A stretch of DNA of 64,000 nucleotides from SZUA-36 sp964650905 (GCA_964650905.1 CAZYVH010000001.1:1-64000); one strand, 5' to 3'; counted from the first letter of the stretch, positions 33,791 to 44,400 are shown. The notes: generated from the letters alone by a model not told the origin. Made by a program: numbers and translations.

Positions 33791-33895
33791 TCGTCATCCC
33801 GGACTTGATCCGGGATCTCAACGGGTACGTGGTACTTCAAATGGACCCCGGCTCGGGGGCCGGGGTGACGGGTTTTCGGGGGCCGGGGTGACGGA
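33791..33895. repeat. Intergenic palindromic element between suhB and secF
   Basis: GTCATCCCGGACTTGATCCGGGATC (palindromic arms around ACTTGA) is followed by a second GC-rich palindrome built from CCCCGG...CCGGGGTGACGG and a near-duplicate of its right half. The first part is the same family as the element inside icmF (16193-16263). It lies between two convergent genes and could act as a bidirectional terminator. Confidence 0.7.
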
Positions 33896-33899
33896 TTAA

Positions 33900-34841
33900 T
33901 CAGGGCCGTGCTTTCAGCTTGGCACCCTCTTTCTCGACCTCCATCAGGTCATATTTACTGACTCCCAGCATCAGCAAAACGGTGCTGGCGACATAGATGG
34001 ACGAGTAGGTGCCGACCACGATGCCTGCCACCAGCGTGAAAGCAAAACTGTGGATGATCTGACCGCCGATAAAAAACAGCGTCAGCAATACGATCAGGGT
34101 CGTTGACGACGTCATGATCGTACGTGACAGGGTCTCGTTGATGGAAGTGTTGACCACGTCAAGTGGTTGGCGTTTGCGATAACGCGGGAAATTTTCACGA
34201 ATACGGTCAAACACCACGATGGTGTCATTGAGTGAATAACCCACAACGGCCAGCAGAGCAGCCACGACTGTCAGATCAAATTCGATCTGCAGGAAGGACA
34301 ATACGCCCATGCTGATGATGACGTCGTGGATCAGGGCCGCGACGGCACCCACAGAAAAACGCCATTGAAAGCGGAACATGACATACAAAAACACACCGGC
34401 CATGGCATAGATAACCGCCAGGATACCCTGCTCCGCCAGTTCGTCACCCACTTGCGGCCCTACAAATTCAACCCGTCGCATTTCAATTTCACCTTCCACA
34501 CCCTGGTTCAGTGCTGCCAGTACACGGGTGGATAATTCCGCGCTGCTTTCCTCACTACCGGTCGGCGGTATACGCACAACGATGTCAGTGGCTGCGCCAA
34601 AGGTCTGCACGATGGCGTTGTCGAAACCGGCTTCATCCAGGTTGTTGCGCACATCGCGGGTTTGGGGTGCGGCCGGGTAGCTGACTTCAATCAATGTGCC
34701 ACCAGTGAAATCCAGACCGAAATTCAATCCAAATGTAAACAGCGAAACGATGGCCAGCACGATCAGTGTGGATGAAAAAACCAGCGCCACGCGGCTCTGG
34801 CTCATGAAATCGATGTTGGTCTTGCGGTTTAGTAATTTCAT
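33900..34841 (-). CDS. secF: Protein translocase subunit SecF
   Basis: 313 residues. The N-terminal helix is followed by a periplasmic domain starting LGLDFTGGTLIEVSYP. Five more membrane segments include VVGYSLNDTIVVFDRIRENF, the family signature, and LSRTIMTSSTTLIVLLTLFFIGG. It forms a complex with SecD that uses the proton gradient to pull proteins out of the Sec channel. The stop lies just past the palindromic element; 9 bp separate it from secD. Confidence 0.96.
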   Translation of the reverse strand: MKLLNRKTNIDFMSQSRVALVFSSTLIVLAIVSLFTFGLNFGLDFTGGTLIEVSYPAAPQTRDVRNNLDEAGFDNAIVQTFGAATDIVVRIPPTGSEESSAELSTRVLAALNQGVEGEIEMRRVEFVGPQVGDELAEQGILAVIYAMAGVFLYVMFRFQWRFSVGAVAALIHDVIISMGVLSFLQIEFDLTVVAALLAVVGYSLNDTIVVFDRIRENFPRYRKRQPLDVVNTSINETLSRTIMTSSTTLIVLLTLFFIGGQIIHSFAFTLVAGIVVGTYSSIYVASTVLLMLGVSKYDLMEVEKEGAKLKARP

Positions 34842-34850
34842 CTCAAGTCC

Positions 34851-36683
34851 TTATATGGCCAGTTTTTTGACACGTTTCTTACCGCCATAAATCAGGTTCA
34901 CTACCGCCCGGGTCCCCATGATCGCCGTGAACATGGAGGTCACGATACCCAGTGACAAGGTAACCGCGAAACCCTTGATCGGCCCGGTGCCAAACAGGAA
35001 CAGCACGAAGGCGGCTATCAGGGTCGTGATATTGGCATCTGCGATAGTCGAAAAGGCCTTTTCATAGCCGGCGCGGATACTGGCTTGCGGTGTATTACGG
35101 TTGCGCAGTTCTTCACGTATACGCTCAAAAATCAAAACATTGGCATCCACCGCCATACCGACGGTCAGGACGATACCAGCGATACCTGGCATGGTCAGCG
35201 TGGCGCCGAGCATGGACAGCAGTGAGACCAACAGGACCAGGTTTCCAAACAGGGCTATATTGGCCACTAGGCCGAACAATTTGTAATAGAGCGCCATGAA
35301 TACCAGCACAAGGACAAAGCCAATGAGCACGGATTCAAAACCCTGGGCAACGTTATCAGCGCCGAGGCTCGGCCCCACGGTGCGTTCCTCGACGATTTCC
35401 ATGGGCGCGGCCAATGCGCCTGCTCGCAATAACAACGCGAGTTGTGAAGCTTCGTTGATGGACGCCAGACCGGTGGTCTGGAAGCGTTTTCCAAAGGGCT
35501 CGCGCACAACTGCCACACTGATCACGTCCTCGATCTTACGACCACCCGATTTCTGTTCGATATAGACAACCGCCATGCGGTTACCCACGTTATCACGGGT
35601 AAAGTCGAGCATGCGCTTGGCGCCGACGCCGTCCAGCGTCACGCTGACCGAGGGCTGGCCGGTTTGCTGATCAAAAGAACCGGAGGCGCCGATCAATTGA
35701 TCACCCGCTACGATCAGCCGCTTTTTAAGCAGGATCGGATTGCCATTGTCATCTTTGTAAAGACGCGATTCGGGCGGCACCCTGCCGGTTTGCAAGGCGG
35801 TGAATGCATCATTGCTCTCATCAACGGCACGATACTCCAGCGTCGCGGTTGCGCCGATGATCTTTTTGGCCGCCACCGTATCCTGGACACCCGGCAACTC
35901 TACTACCACGCGGTCGGCGCCCTGTTGTTGTATGACCGGTTCGGCTACACCCAGCTCATTGACACGGTTTCTGAGTGTTGTGATGTTCTGTTTCAGTGCA
36001 GTCTGTTGTAAGGCAATCAGTTGTTTTTCCTTCACCGTGGCGGAAATCCCGAAGGTTTCCCCTGCAGGCAATTCAGTGATGTTGAGCCCCTGCAAGCTCT
36101 GGTCAGTGCGCAATATGTTCAAGGCCCGGTCACGGTCCCCGGCAGAACGCAACATGGCCAGCAAACCATTACCCTCGTGACGTACCGATACGTAGCGGAC
36201 ACCTTCGGTACGCAAAGCCGCCCTGATATCATCCACAAAGCGATCCAGTTGCTGTCCTCGCGCCGTATCCATATCGACCTGCATCAGGAAATGCACACCA
36301 CCCTGCAAATCCAAACCCAGGGTCATGGGCTTGCCACCGACAGCACGTAACCACTCGGGGGTCGCGTGTGCCAGATTCAGCGCCACCACATACTTGTCAC
36401 CCAGTGAATCGCGCAACACACCGGCCGCCTTGAGCTGATCCTCGGTATTTGCCAGACGATAAAGCAGGTGGTTACCCCGTTGCTCCCGGCTATCGTACGT
36501 AATATGTGCACTCAGCAACGCATCATCGATATTGGTGGTCAGTTCTGCCGGCAACTCAAATCCTCGTGATGAGGTGATCTGCAGGGCGGGGTCTTCACCG
36601 TAAAGGTTTGGCAGCGCATAGAGTGTTCCCAGCGTGACGGCGAAAACGATCAGCAGGTATTTCCAGAGAGGATACTGGTTCAT
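34851..36683 (-). CDS. secD: Protein translocase subunit SecD
   Basis: 610 residues. The N-terminal membrane helix (WKYLLIVFAVTLGTLYALPNLYGEDPAL) is followed by a large periplasmic P1 domain (MTLGLDLQGGVHFLMQVDMD; ELGVAEPVIQQQGADRVVVELPGVQD) and the transmembrane core with MPGIAGIVLTVGMAVDANVLIFERIREELR. It partners SecF. In the normal yajC-secD-secF order, 38 bp after yajC. Confidence 0.96.
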   Translation of the reverse strand: MNQYPLWKYLLIVFAVTLGTLYALPNLYGEDPALQITSSRGFELPAELTTNIDDALLSAHITYDSREQRGNHLLYRLANTEDQLKAAGVLRDSLGDKYVVALNLAHATPEWLRAVGGKPMTLGLDLQGGVHFLMQVDMDTARGQQLDRFVDDIRAALRTEGVRYVSVRHEGNGLLAMLRSAGDRDRALNILRTDQSLQGLNITELPAGETFGISATVKEKQLIALQQTALKQNITTLRNRVNELGVAEPVIQQQGADRVVVELPGVQDTVAAKKIIGATATLEYRAVDESNDAFTALQTGRVPPESRLYKDDNGNPILLKKRLIVAGDQLIGASGSFDQQTGQPSVSVTLDGVGAKRMLDFTRDNVGNRMAVVYIEQKSGGRKIEDVISVAVVREPFGKRFQTTGLASINEASQLALLLRAGALAAPMEIVEERTVGPSLGADNVAQGFESVLIGFVLVLVFMALYYKLFGLVANIALFGNLVLLVSLLSMLGATLTMPGIAGIVLTVGMAVDANVLIFERIREELRNRNTPQASIRAGYEKAFSTIADANITTLIAAFVLFLFGTGPIKGFAVTLSLGIVTSMFTAIMGTRAVVNLIYGGKKRVKKLAI

Positions 36684-36720
36684 GAATCAGTCTCGAGTAA
36701 TGAAAGTTGCGGGTGGTGAG

Positions 36721-37044
36721 TCAAGCAGACTTGATCGTACCTTTGGGCATTACGTTGGTCACTGACTGGCGCTGCAGTTTAACCTGCACGCCGTCGGCCA
36801 GCTCCAACGTCACAAATGACTCGGTGACCGCAGTTATGCGGCCCAGCAAACCGCCATTGGTGACCACCTCGTCACCTTTGGACAGCTGCGCAACCAGTTG
36901 GCGGTGTTCTTTTGCCCGTTTGGTCTGTGGGCGGATCAGCATAAAATAAAATACAGCCACTATGACGATGAGCGGCAAAAAACTGAGCAGCCCACCAGAT
37001 GCTGCAGGCTCTGCCGCGTATGCATTGGAAATAAAAAAGTCCAT
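36721..37044 (-). CDS. yajC: Preprotein translocase accessory subunit YajC
   Basis: 107 residues. FISNAYAAEPAASGG, a membrane helix (FLPLIVIVAVFYFMLIRPQ), then KRAKEHRQLVAQLSKGDEVVTNGGLLGRI, the conserved YajC sequence. The start ATG at 37044 (MDFFISNAYAA) matches the family; an ATG further upstream would add 13 unrelated residues. It is the first gene of the secDF group and follows tgt. Confidence 0.94.
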   Translation of the reverse strand: MDFFISNAYAAEPAASGGLLSFLPLIVIVAVFYFMLIRPQTKRAKEHRQLVAQLSKGDEVVTNGGLLGRITAVTESFVTLELADGVQVKLQRQSVTNVMPKGTIKSA

Positions 37045-37135
37045 AATGATCTCTTTGTGTCGTCTGTTACTGTCAGCCGGCAATTATAAGCCATGCCGGG
37101 CCAGAAAACCGCAAACGGCCGACAATCAAATTGGA

Positions 37136-38242
37136 TCAATCAATGCCACCGTTGTAGCTATCCAGAAATTTGCTGACGAACTCAGTGAGTTCACCCGCCT
37201 CGGTGGCTGCCCTGATACCAGCCATCAACTGCTGGTAGAAATACAGGTTGTGGATCGTGGCAAGCTGTGCCCCCAGCATCTCCTTACAACGGTCCAGGTG
37301 TTTCAGGTAGGCACGTGAATAGTGCTGACAGGTATAACAGCCACAGGTTTCATCAACCGCTCGTGTATCCTTGATGAAACGTGCATTGCGTACTTTTAAA
37401 ATGCCCTTGCTGGTGAAGTAATAGCCGTTACGTGCGTTTCGGGTCGGCATGACACAGTCAAACATATCCACCCCTTCAAGGACCGCAGCGATAATATCCT
37501 CGGGACGACCAACACCCATCAGGTAACGCGGTTTGCCGGCGGGTAATTCTGGTAAGGTTTCAGCCAGGACCCGTTGGCGTTCCTGTTGCGTTTCACCGAC
37601 CGACAGGCCGCCGATGGCGTAACCATCAAAACCAATCGCCTGCAATGTCTGCGCCGACTCCCTGCGCAGATGTTCATACATGCCACCCTGCACAATACCA
37701 AAAAGCGCCGCCGGGTTCCCGCCATGCGCCTGTTTACAACGTTGCGCCCAGCGCATGGATAACTGCATGGATGTCCGTGCCTGCTCTTCGGTCGCCGGGT
37801 AGGGTGTACATTCGTCAAAACACATGACGATATCCGCACCCAGCGCAGCCTGAACGGTCATGGACTCTTCCGGCCCCAGGAACACTCTGGCGCCATCAAC
37901 AGGTGAAGAAAAATGGACCCCTTGCTCGGTAATCTTACGTCGTTCGGCCAGACTCCAGACCTGGAAGCCACCCGAATCGGTCAGGATGGGCCACTGCCAG
38001 TGCATAAAATCGTGCAAATCACCGTGTCCCCGGATCACTTCGGTACCCGGGCGTAGCATCAGGTGAAAGGTATTACCCAGCAGTATCTCGGCGCCCGTGT
38101 CGCGTACCGCTTCCGGTGTCATGGCCTTGACGGTGCCGTAGGTGCCAACCGGCATGAACACCGGGGTCTGGACCGTCCCCCTCGCAAACCTAAGCTGCGC
38201 GCGACGGGCACCGCCATCACTGCCCAGCAGTTCGAACTTCAT
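37136..38242 (-). CDS. tgt: Queuine tRNA-ribosyltransferase (tRNA-guanine transglycosylase)
   Basis: 368 residues. It exchanges guanine 34 for preQ1 in GUN-anticodon tRNAs. Motifs: LTDSGGFQVWSL, CFDECTPYPA, GGLSVGE, YLMGVGRPEDI and the catalytic Asp region VDMFDCVMPTRNARNG. The zinc site CGCYTCQHYSRAYLKHL with a later His in TIHNLYFY is intact. The start at 38242 (MKFELLG) is preferred over the upstream in-frame ATG. It lies in the order queA - methyltransferase - tgt - yajC. Confidence 0.96.
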   Translation of the reverse strand: MKFELLGSDGGARRAQLRFARGTVQTPVFMPVGTYGTVKAMTPEAVRDTGAEILLGNTFHLMLRPGTEVIRGHGDLHDFMHWQWPILTDSGGFQVWSLAERRKITEQGVHFSSPVDGARVFLGPEESMTVQAALGADIVMCFDECTPYPATEEQARTSMQLSMRWAQRCKQAHGGNPAALFGIVQGGMYEHLRRESAQTLQAIGFDGYAIGGLSVGETQQERQRVLAETLPELPAGKPRYLMGVGRPEDIIAAVLEGVDMFDCVMPTRNARNGYYFTSKGILKVRNARFIKDTRAVDETCGCYTCQHYSRAYLKHLDRCKEMLGAQLATIHNLYFYQQLMAGIRAATEAGELTEFVSKFLDSYNGGID

Positions 38243-38256
38243 TGCTTCAATGGTTC

Positions 38257-39030
38257 TCAAACATGTGCCGCGACCATGACGCGCTTGCCATAGCGTAGTT
38301 GCTCATAGGCATCGGCAGGTGGTTCCAGTACGGTGACATCGGAAAACCCAACCTTGTGGAGCATCCACAACAAGGCTTGCAGGCTCGGGACCAGGCAAAT
38401 TCCGGTGACGCTGGCTTCCGGTCCGTGGGTCTCGTCGGTTTCATCGATGACGCCAAAACTGCCTTTCAATGGCCGCACAAACCGGTAGCTGCCATAATCG
38501 ACCACACCGGTCATACCGGGTATGACCTGGGTCTCGATCAGGCAGACTCCTTTGCACAGTGTCTGTGCCAGACGCAAGGCACCAACCGGGTTTTCAAGGT
38601 GGTACAACAAACCAAGCATGAGCACCAGATCGAATTTACCCTGCCGTTGAGCGTCCAGATCAAAGATATCAGCCTGTTGGAATTGTAAGTGCCTCAGACC
38701 ATAAATATCGGCAATCAGACGACTGTCTTCCACGTGTGATCCGCGGGCTTCGATACCCAGCACAGCTTCAAAACCCAATTGCGCTGTTTTGACCGCAAAG
38801 AAACCCTGGTGGGATGCAAGGTCGAGGGCATTTAGTCTGGCATAGTGCCCGGCAAATATATGCTCGAGATGGTCTTCCACCATGCGCCAGCGGGTCGCGT
38901 GTATGGCATCCAGTTCACCGTTATTGTAACTACGGGTACTCTGTCCGTCGGGCAATGCATAGCTATAAAACCACTCTTTTGCCAGCGCCCGGCTGATGAG
39001 TTCAGAATTTCTGTTTTCAGACATCCGCAT
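38257..39030 (-). CDS. CmoB/DUF1698-like SAM methyltransferase between queA and tgt
   Basis: 257 residues. An N-terminal WFYSYALPDGQSTRSYNN motif, the Rossmann core LNALDLASHQGFFAVKTAQLGFEAVLGIEAR, LRHLQFQQADIFDL and FDLVLMLGLLYHLENPVGALRLA, then VCLIETQVIP. The LGLLYHLxNPxxAL and ExQ segments resemble CmoB-like (DUF1698) methyltransferases. Motif I is unusual (LDLASHQGFF in place of LDxGCGxG), as also seen in CmoB (DIGCxxGY). It sits 18 bp after queA and 14 bp before tgt, where in most genomes these genes are adjacent. I infer a link to tRNA or queuosine-related modification. A second ATG at 39024 is an alternative start. Confidence 0.78.
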   Translation of the reverse strand: MRMSENRNSELISRALAKEWFYSYALPDGQSTRSYNNGELDAIHATRWRMVEDHLEHIFAGHYARLNALDLASHQGFFAVKTAQLGFEAVLGIEARGSHVEDSRLIADIYGLRHLQFQQADIFDLDAQRQGKFDLVLMLGLLYHLENPVGALRLAQTLCKGVCLIETQVIPGMTGVVDYGSYRFVRPLKGSFGVIDETDETHGPEASVTGICLVPSLQALLWMLHKVGFSDVTVLEPPADAYEQLRYGKRVMVAAHV

Positions 39031-39048
39031 ATTTTGACACCGTTGTCC

Positions 39049-40065
39049 TCATGCGACCAGCATCGCATCACCGTAACTGAAAAACCGGTAACACTGCTCA
39101 ACCGCGTGCCGGTAAGCGGCCATCGTTTGCGCGTGGCCGGCGAAGGCACTCACCAACATCAGCAGGGTGGATTCCGGCAGATGGAAGTTGGTGACCATCG
39201 CATCCACAACACTGAACTTGTAGGGTGGGTAGATAAACAGACGGCTTTCACCCGTGTACGGCTGCATGTGGCCATTCCTCGCCGCCGTTTCCAGGCTGCG
39301 CACGGCCGTCGTACCCACGGCAATCACCCGCCCACCGTGTGCCTTGCACTCGGCAACCGCATCGCAGGCCGCCAACGGCACCTGCAACCATTCTGCGTGC
39401 ATTTTGTGTTGAGCGATGTCATCGACCCTGACCGGCTGAAAGGTACCGGCACCGACGTGCAAGGTCACCCGCGTGGAACGTACGCCCATGGCCTGTAACT
39501 GGTCCAATAAGGCCTGGTCAAAGTGCAGCCCTGCGGTCGGTGCGGCCACTGCGCCGGGTACCTCGGCAAAAACTGTCTGATAGCGACGCCGGTCGCGTTC
39601 CGTATCCGTGCGGGTGATATAGGGTGGTAACGGCATGTGTCCCAGCCGCATCAGCCATTCCATCAACTCACCGCCCAGTGCCCGCAAATGAAAAAAATCT
39701 GCCTGCCGTCCCACGACCAGCAATTCACTACCGTCTTCAAGTAGCAACTTTGTGCCGGGTTGCAAGGTTTTGCTGGCTCTTGCCTGTGCCAGACATTCCC
39801 GTGGACCGAGCAAACGCTCAATCAGAACCTCCACACGCCCGCCGCTGGTCTTTTTTGCAAACAGACGAGCAGGAATGACCTGGGTATTATTAAATACCAG
39901 CAGGTCCCCAGGCCTGAGCAGACTGGGTAATTGCGTAAACAGACTGTCCTTGATATCCCCTGTGTGCCGCTCAAGACACAATAAACGGCTGGAACTGCGT
40001 ATTGCCAGGGGTAGCTGTGCGATCAATCTGGTTGGTAATTCATAATAGAAATCTGTGCGTTTCAT
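39049..40065 (-). CDS. queA: S-adenosylmethionine:tRNA ribosyltransferase-isomerase QueA
   Basis: 338 residues. It converts preQ1 to epoxyqueuosine in tRNA using the ribosyl part of SAM. The family sequence MKRTDFYYELPTRLIAQLPL, the core GDLLVFNNTQVIPARLFAKK, VAAPTAGLHFDQALL, LHVGAGTFQPV, GGRVIAVGTTAVRSLE and NFHLPESTLLMLVSAFAG are all present. ATG 40065 is selected because MKRTDF is the usual N-terminus; ATG 40074 is three codons upstream. It is divergent from kynU and is the first gene of the queA-tgt-secDF group. Confidence 0.95.
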   Translation of the reverse strand: MKRTDFYYELPTRLIAQLPLAIRSSSRLLCLERHTGDIKDSLFTQLPSLLRPGDLLVFNNTQVIPARLFAKKTSGGRVEVLIERLLGPRECLAQARASKTLQPGTKLLLEDGSELLVVGRQADFFHLRALGGELMEWLMRLGHMPLPPYITRTDTERDRRRYQTVFAEVPGAVAAPTAGLHFDQALLDQLQAMGVRSTRVTLHVGAGTFQPVRVDDIAQHKMHAEWLQVPLAACDAVAECKAHGGRVIAVGTTAVRSLETAARNGHMQPYTGESRLFIYPPYKFSVVDAMVTNFHLPESTLLMLVSAFAGHAQTMAAYRHAVEQCYRFFSYGDAMLVA

Positions 40066-40135
40066 AGCGCTCATTATCCTTTAAAACCCAGGGCAACCGA
40101 ACCATAATGTCCTCTTATTGAACGAGGAGCGATGC

Positions 40136-41446
40136 ATGTCCAACAACGTTTCCAACAACCGTGCCGAGGCACGGGAACTTGACCAGCGCGATCCGCTGCG
40201 TGGCTACCGTGATCAATTTTTACTCCCAAAGCACTCCGATGGTACACAGCAATTGTACTTTTGTGGCAATTCACTCGGTTTACAACCGAAAAGCCTGCAA
40301 AATTCCATGGCAAGGGAACTGCAAAACTGGCAGAACCTGGCCGTTGAGGGTCACTTCATCGGCGACAATCCGTGGACGCTCTATCCGCAACGCCTGCAAG
40401 AACCGATGGCGGAGCTGGCAGGCGCCCGGCCGAAAGAAGTGGTCATCATGAATACGCTGACGGTCAACCTGCACCTCATGATGATCAGCTTTTACCGGCC
40501 TCAGGGACGGCGCAGGCGCATCCTGATCGAGCCGCAGCCGTTTCCATCGGACCGTTACGCACTGGAGTCCCATTTACGTCTGCATGGCCTGGACCCGGAC
40601 GAATGCCTGCTTGAACTTGCCCCGGACAGCGGCAGCCAACTGATCGATGAATCCAGTATCGAGGCCTGGCTTGATGAACATGGTGACTCGGTGGCCCTGG
40701 TGCTGTGGCCCGGTGTGCAATACGCGACAGGTCAGCGTTTTGACCTCAAGAGAATTACCGCTGCCGCACACCGGGCGGGTGCCCTGTGTGGCATTGACCT
40801 GGCCCACAGCATCGCTAACGTACCGCTGAATCTGCACGACGATAATGTGGATTTTGCCGTCTGGTGCACCTACAAGTATCTGAATTCAGGACCGGGGGCA
40901 ATCGGTGCCTGTTTCGTTAACGAGCGCCACTTTGAGCATCATGATCTGCCACGTTTGCATGGCTGGTGGGGTAACGACCTTGCCTCACGCTTCCTGATGG
41001 GCTCGAAATTTAGTCCCGCCAGGGGCGCGGACTGCTGGCAGGTTTCCAACCCTCCCATCCTCGCGATGGTGCCCATTGAGGTGTCGCTGGCATTGTTCCA
41101 GGAAGCTGGCATGGCGGCGCTGCGGGAAAAATCCATCGCCTTGACCGCTTATCTTGAGCGCTTGATTCACACCGAACTCGACCGGCAACTGGCTATCATC
41201 ACGCCACGCGAACCCGCACGCCGGGGTTGCCAGCTATCCCTCAAGGTCCGTTCGGGCCGCACAGCCGGACGAGCCCTTTTCGAGCGACTCGAAGCTGCCG
41301 GCACCGTCCCCGACTGGCGCGAACCCGACATCATCCGGGTCGCACCGGTGCCGCTTTATAACCGCTTTGAGGATTGTTGGCGTTTTGTTGACCAGGTCAA
41401 AAACATGTTCGGCGCTACTGGCACTGTATCGGCACGGTCAGCTTAA
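40136..41446 (+). CDS. kynU: Kynureninase
   Basis: 436 residues. A PLP enzyme that cleaves L-kynurenine (or 3-hydroxykynurenine) to (3-hydroxy)anthranilate and alanine. Signature parts are YFCGNSLGLQPKS, VVIMNTLTVNLHLMM, LIEPQPFPSDRYAL, GIDLAHSIANVPL and the PLP-lysine segment DFAVWCTYKYLNSGPGAIG, then HGWWGND and WQVSNPP. Length and motifs are complete. ATG 40136 follows a GAGGAG ribosome site. No other tryptophan-degradation gene is nearby. The last 32 bp overlap convergently with the subtilisin gene. Confidence 0.95.
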   Translation: MSNNVSNNRAEARELDQRDPLRGYRDQFLLPKHSDGTQQLYFCGNSLGLQPKSLQNSMARELQNWQNLAVEGHFIGDNPWTLYPQRLQEPMAELAGARPKEVVIMNTLTVNLHLMMISFYRPQGRRRRILIEPQPFPSDRYALESHLRLHGLDPDECLLELAPDSGSQLIDESSIEAWLDEHGDSVALVLWPGVQYATGQRFDLKRITAAAHRAGALCGIDLAHSIANVPLNLHDDNVDFAVWCTYKYLNSGPGAIGACFVNERHFEHHDLPRLHGWWGNDLASRFLMGSKFSPARGADCWQVSNPPILAMVPIEVSLALFQEAGMAALREKSIALTAYLERLIHTELDRQLAIITPREPARRGCQLSLKVRSGRTAGRALFERLEAAGTVPDWREPDIIRVAPVPLYNRFEDCWRFVDQVKNMFGATGTVSARSA

Positions 41447-44400
41447 CCGCTTCATCCGTGCGATTGATCGAACCACTCAAAGGTGCATTGAGCAGGTAAT
41501 CCAGCGTCCAGCTGACATTGGATTCGTCACTGAATTCCCGGCTAAAGACACCGACCGTATCCAGGGTGACACCGGTGTCGTCACAGACTGCACAGTACCC
41601 CGCAAATTGCAGCAAGGCCATTTCCTGCGACGTGGGGGATTGCGGATCGGGTGATGCGATCAACCAGCGCGGATCACCCTTGTCATCATAAATGTAATGC
41701 ACAAACGCCTGCGAGGTAGCATTGACCAGGACACTCGCCCCACCCACACCGTTGACGGGCCGCGACCATATACCCGTGTAACTGCGTTTGACACTATCAA
41801 TACTCGGACATAACGGCGGAGAATTCGGCGACATACGGTCACTGCCGCTTTGTCCAAATAGCACAAAGGAGAAAATTGCGTCATCCTCACTCAGTGTTGT
41901 GACCGATACATAACCGGCCGGGACCGAGTGCTGCGCGCTACCGTCATTGGTGTAACGCAACAGTTCTGCCACCCAGGTGTTTCCCGTGGGCTCCGGGCCA
42001 CTGGCCAAATACCATTCGGGTTTGCCGTCTTCATCATAGGTATACCACAGCATTGCACGAAACCCGCCGGTGGTATTGAAATCATAACCCTGTCTCAAAT
42101 CGGGTCTGGAAGATGGTTGCCAGAGCCCGCCACGCAAGGCGATGGGGTCAGCGGATGAGACAATATCGGCATGAACCTCCACGCTCGCGGGTCCGCTGCC
42201 CTGGTTTGTCAAGACGACGTACCAGCGACCGGACAACAATTGGCCGCCACTGACGGTTAACTCCGGGCCGCTGCCGCCAGAGCCGGCACTGGCAGCAATC
42301 GGCTCGCCACTGGTGTCCGGTGCCGCTGCAAATGGTGCAGTGGTAAAGGCCTCGTCAAAGTCCATCCGGTAGAGTTCAATGGCAAGATTGTCATTCTCCT
42401 CGCTGCCCGTACCCGATGCCGTGACGGTTAATGAATCTGCGGCGGGTGGTACATCGATATATATGCGGTCATGTGTGCCCCCCGCATCGACATTGAGTGT
42501 ACGGCTGTGGCCGTTCATCAACGCCAGTGTCTCGGGCGCTGCAACCGCTGTCAGTGTAAACCTGACCGGTACGATGCCGATATTATTGGGGGTTTCCCGG
42601 TCGGTGCCGATGCCCACCGCGCCGATCAGTTCATCGCCCGGTTCAGCGTTGACGTTGTCCCAGGACAAACGCAGATTGAAATTCTCACCGGACCCTACGA
42701 TGCCACTGCCACTGACGTTCAGGGCCGAGGTGTCCTGCCTGCCGATGACCGCGGTTTTCAGGGTCACCTCATCGGGGTCGTTGGTGGCGTCCCAGTTCTG
42801 TACGATGACCCAGTAGTCGCCCGCCACCGGGGTGAACAAATCACACAACTCCAGGTCAGTCGGCGTCGTACTTGAACACAGCTCCTCGCTTTGTTGCGCA
42901 AAACCGTCGTGGTTGCTGTCCAGGCCGACAAACAGGTCGAGGTCATTGGCGGTTGAAGGCAGCGTTTCGGTGTGCAGCCAGAGCGTGTCGGCGGGTACCG
43001 TCAGCATGATGGCCAGCAAACCGTCCGAGTCGTCATAGGGACTGTCATTGCTGGGGTCCTGTGGCAGGTCCTGGATGGTCAGAGTGGGCTCAACCAGACC
43101 AGCGCTCATAAACGTGGCGTCCGGCATTGCGACCAGCTTATCGAGCGCAAATTCCTGCCAGCCAGAAGCCTGGTCGGTACTGATTTGCCACTCGGCCGGC
43201 AATTTACCACCGTCGGCGAAGACCGCGACCGGCATCACGGCATCCGGTTTGCCGTCAGACTTCAGGCGGATATTGCCGTAGACCCAGCTACCAACATGGC
43301 CTGCCTGGCTCAGGTCAACCGTGATCGTCAAAAGACGGCTGGCCGCATCTGCAAGGGTGAAATTCTGGGGTGAGATATTAACTACGGTACCTTCATCAAA
43401 CCCTTCCGCGCTGGCAGTCCAACTGGAGCCACCGGCCATGTCGGTGACGGTGCGTTGGAGGCTGCATGAGTTAATACACTGTGTATCGACCAGACCCGGC
43501 AGGTTCAGGTCTCTGGGCTCCCCACCCTGCTGCGGGTTTGCAGCCAGGAAATTGTTCTTGGTTTCATCCAGGAAAAGACCGGCATTGGCCGCTTGATCCA
43601 GTCTTGGCCGACCGGCCCCGCGTTTGTGCACGGTCATGCCGGAGCCATCAAAATCATGCGCCAGTTCCGGCGTGGCCGTCATGACCAGCGCCGAGGCGAT
43701 CATGGCGGGTGTCCAGTCGGGGTGGACCGCCTTGAGCAGCGCCGCGCCACCGGTGACGTGGGGTGATGACATCGAGGTGCCATCCAAAATGCCAAAGCTG
43801 TTGGCGCTGGGTACATTGGCGGCCAGTATCTGGACCCCCGGTGCGATCAGGTCGGGTTTCATGATATCGGCCACCGGTGGCAAATTGGGGCCACGCGCGC
43901 TGAAGCTGGCAAGCTCGTCCGCAAGCCCATCATCGTGCAGCGCGGTGAAGCCACTGATCGAGCCCTGGTGGTTCATACCGCTGTCCAGCCACTGACGCAA
44001 GGCATTGCCGTCCTGTGCACCGATATGCACCGCCGGCAGACAATGGTTGTCGGCAACAAGTTCTTCACCCCAGCTGTCAGTATTGGCCAGGATGTAACCA
44101 CCGGCACCGGCCAGCAATAGATTTTTACCCTTTTCCACACGTCCGTACGTACCCCGGTCGCAAACGACGATTTCACCATGGAACGTATCTGCGCCAAAGG
44201 GGTTGGAGGCCCCGGTATTGTCCGCGCAGTCCGGTTGTGATTCGGACGCGCCCGTGCCGCACAAGGCATTGCCAAAATCCTTGGCATGGACGATTTTCCT
44301 GATACCAATACCGGCTGTGAAACTTTTACCCAACAGATCACCCGGTGGGGGCGTGTCGCCACCACTCAGGTTCTCAACACTGTTGCCAAAAACCCGGTCA

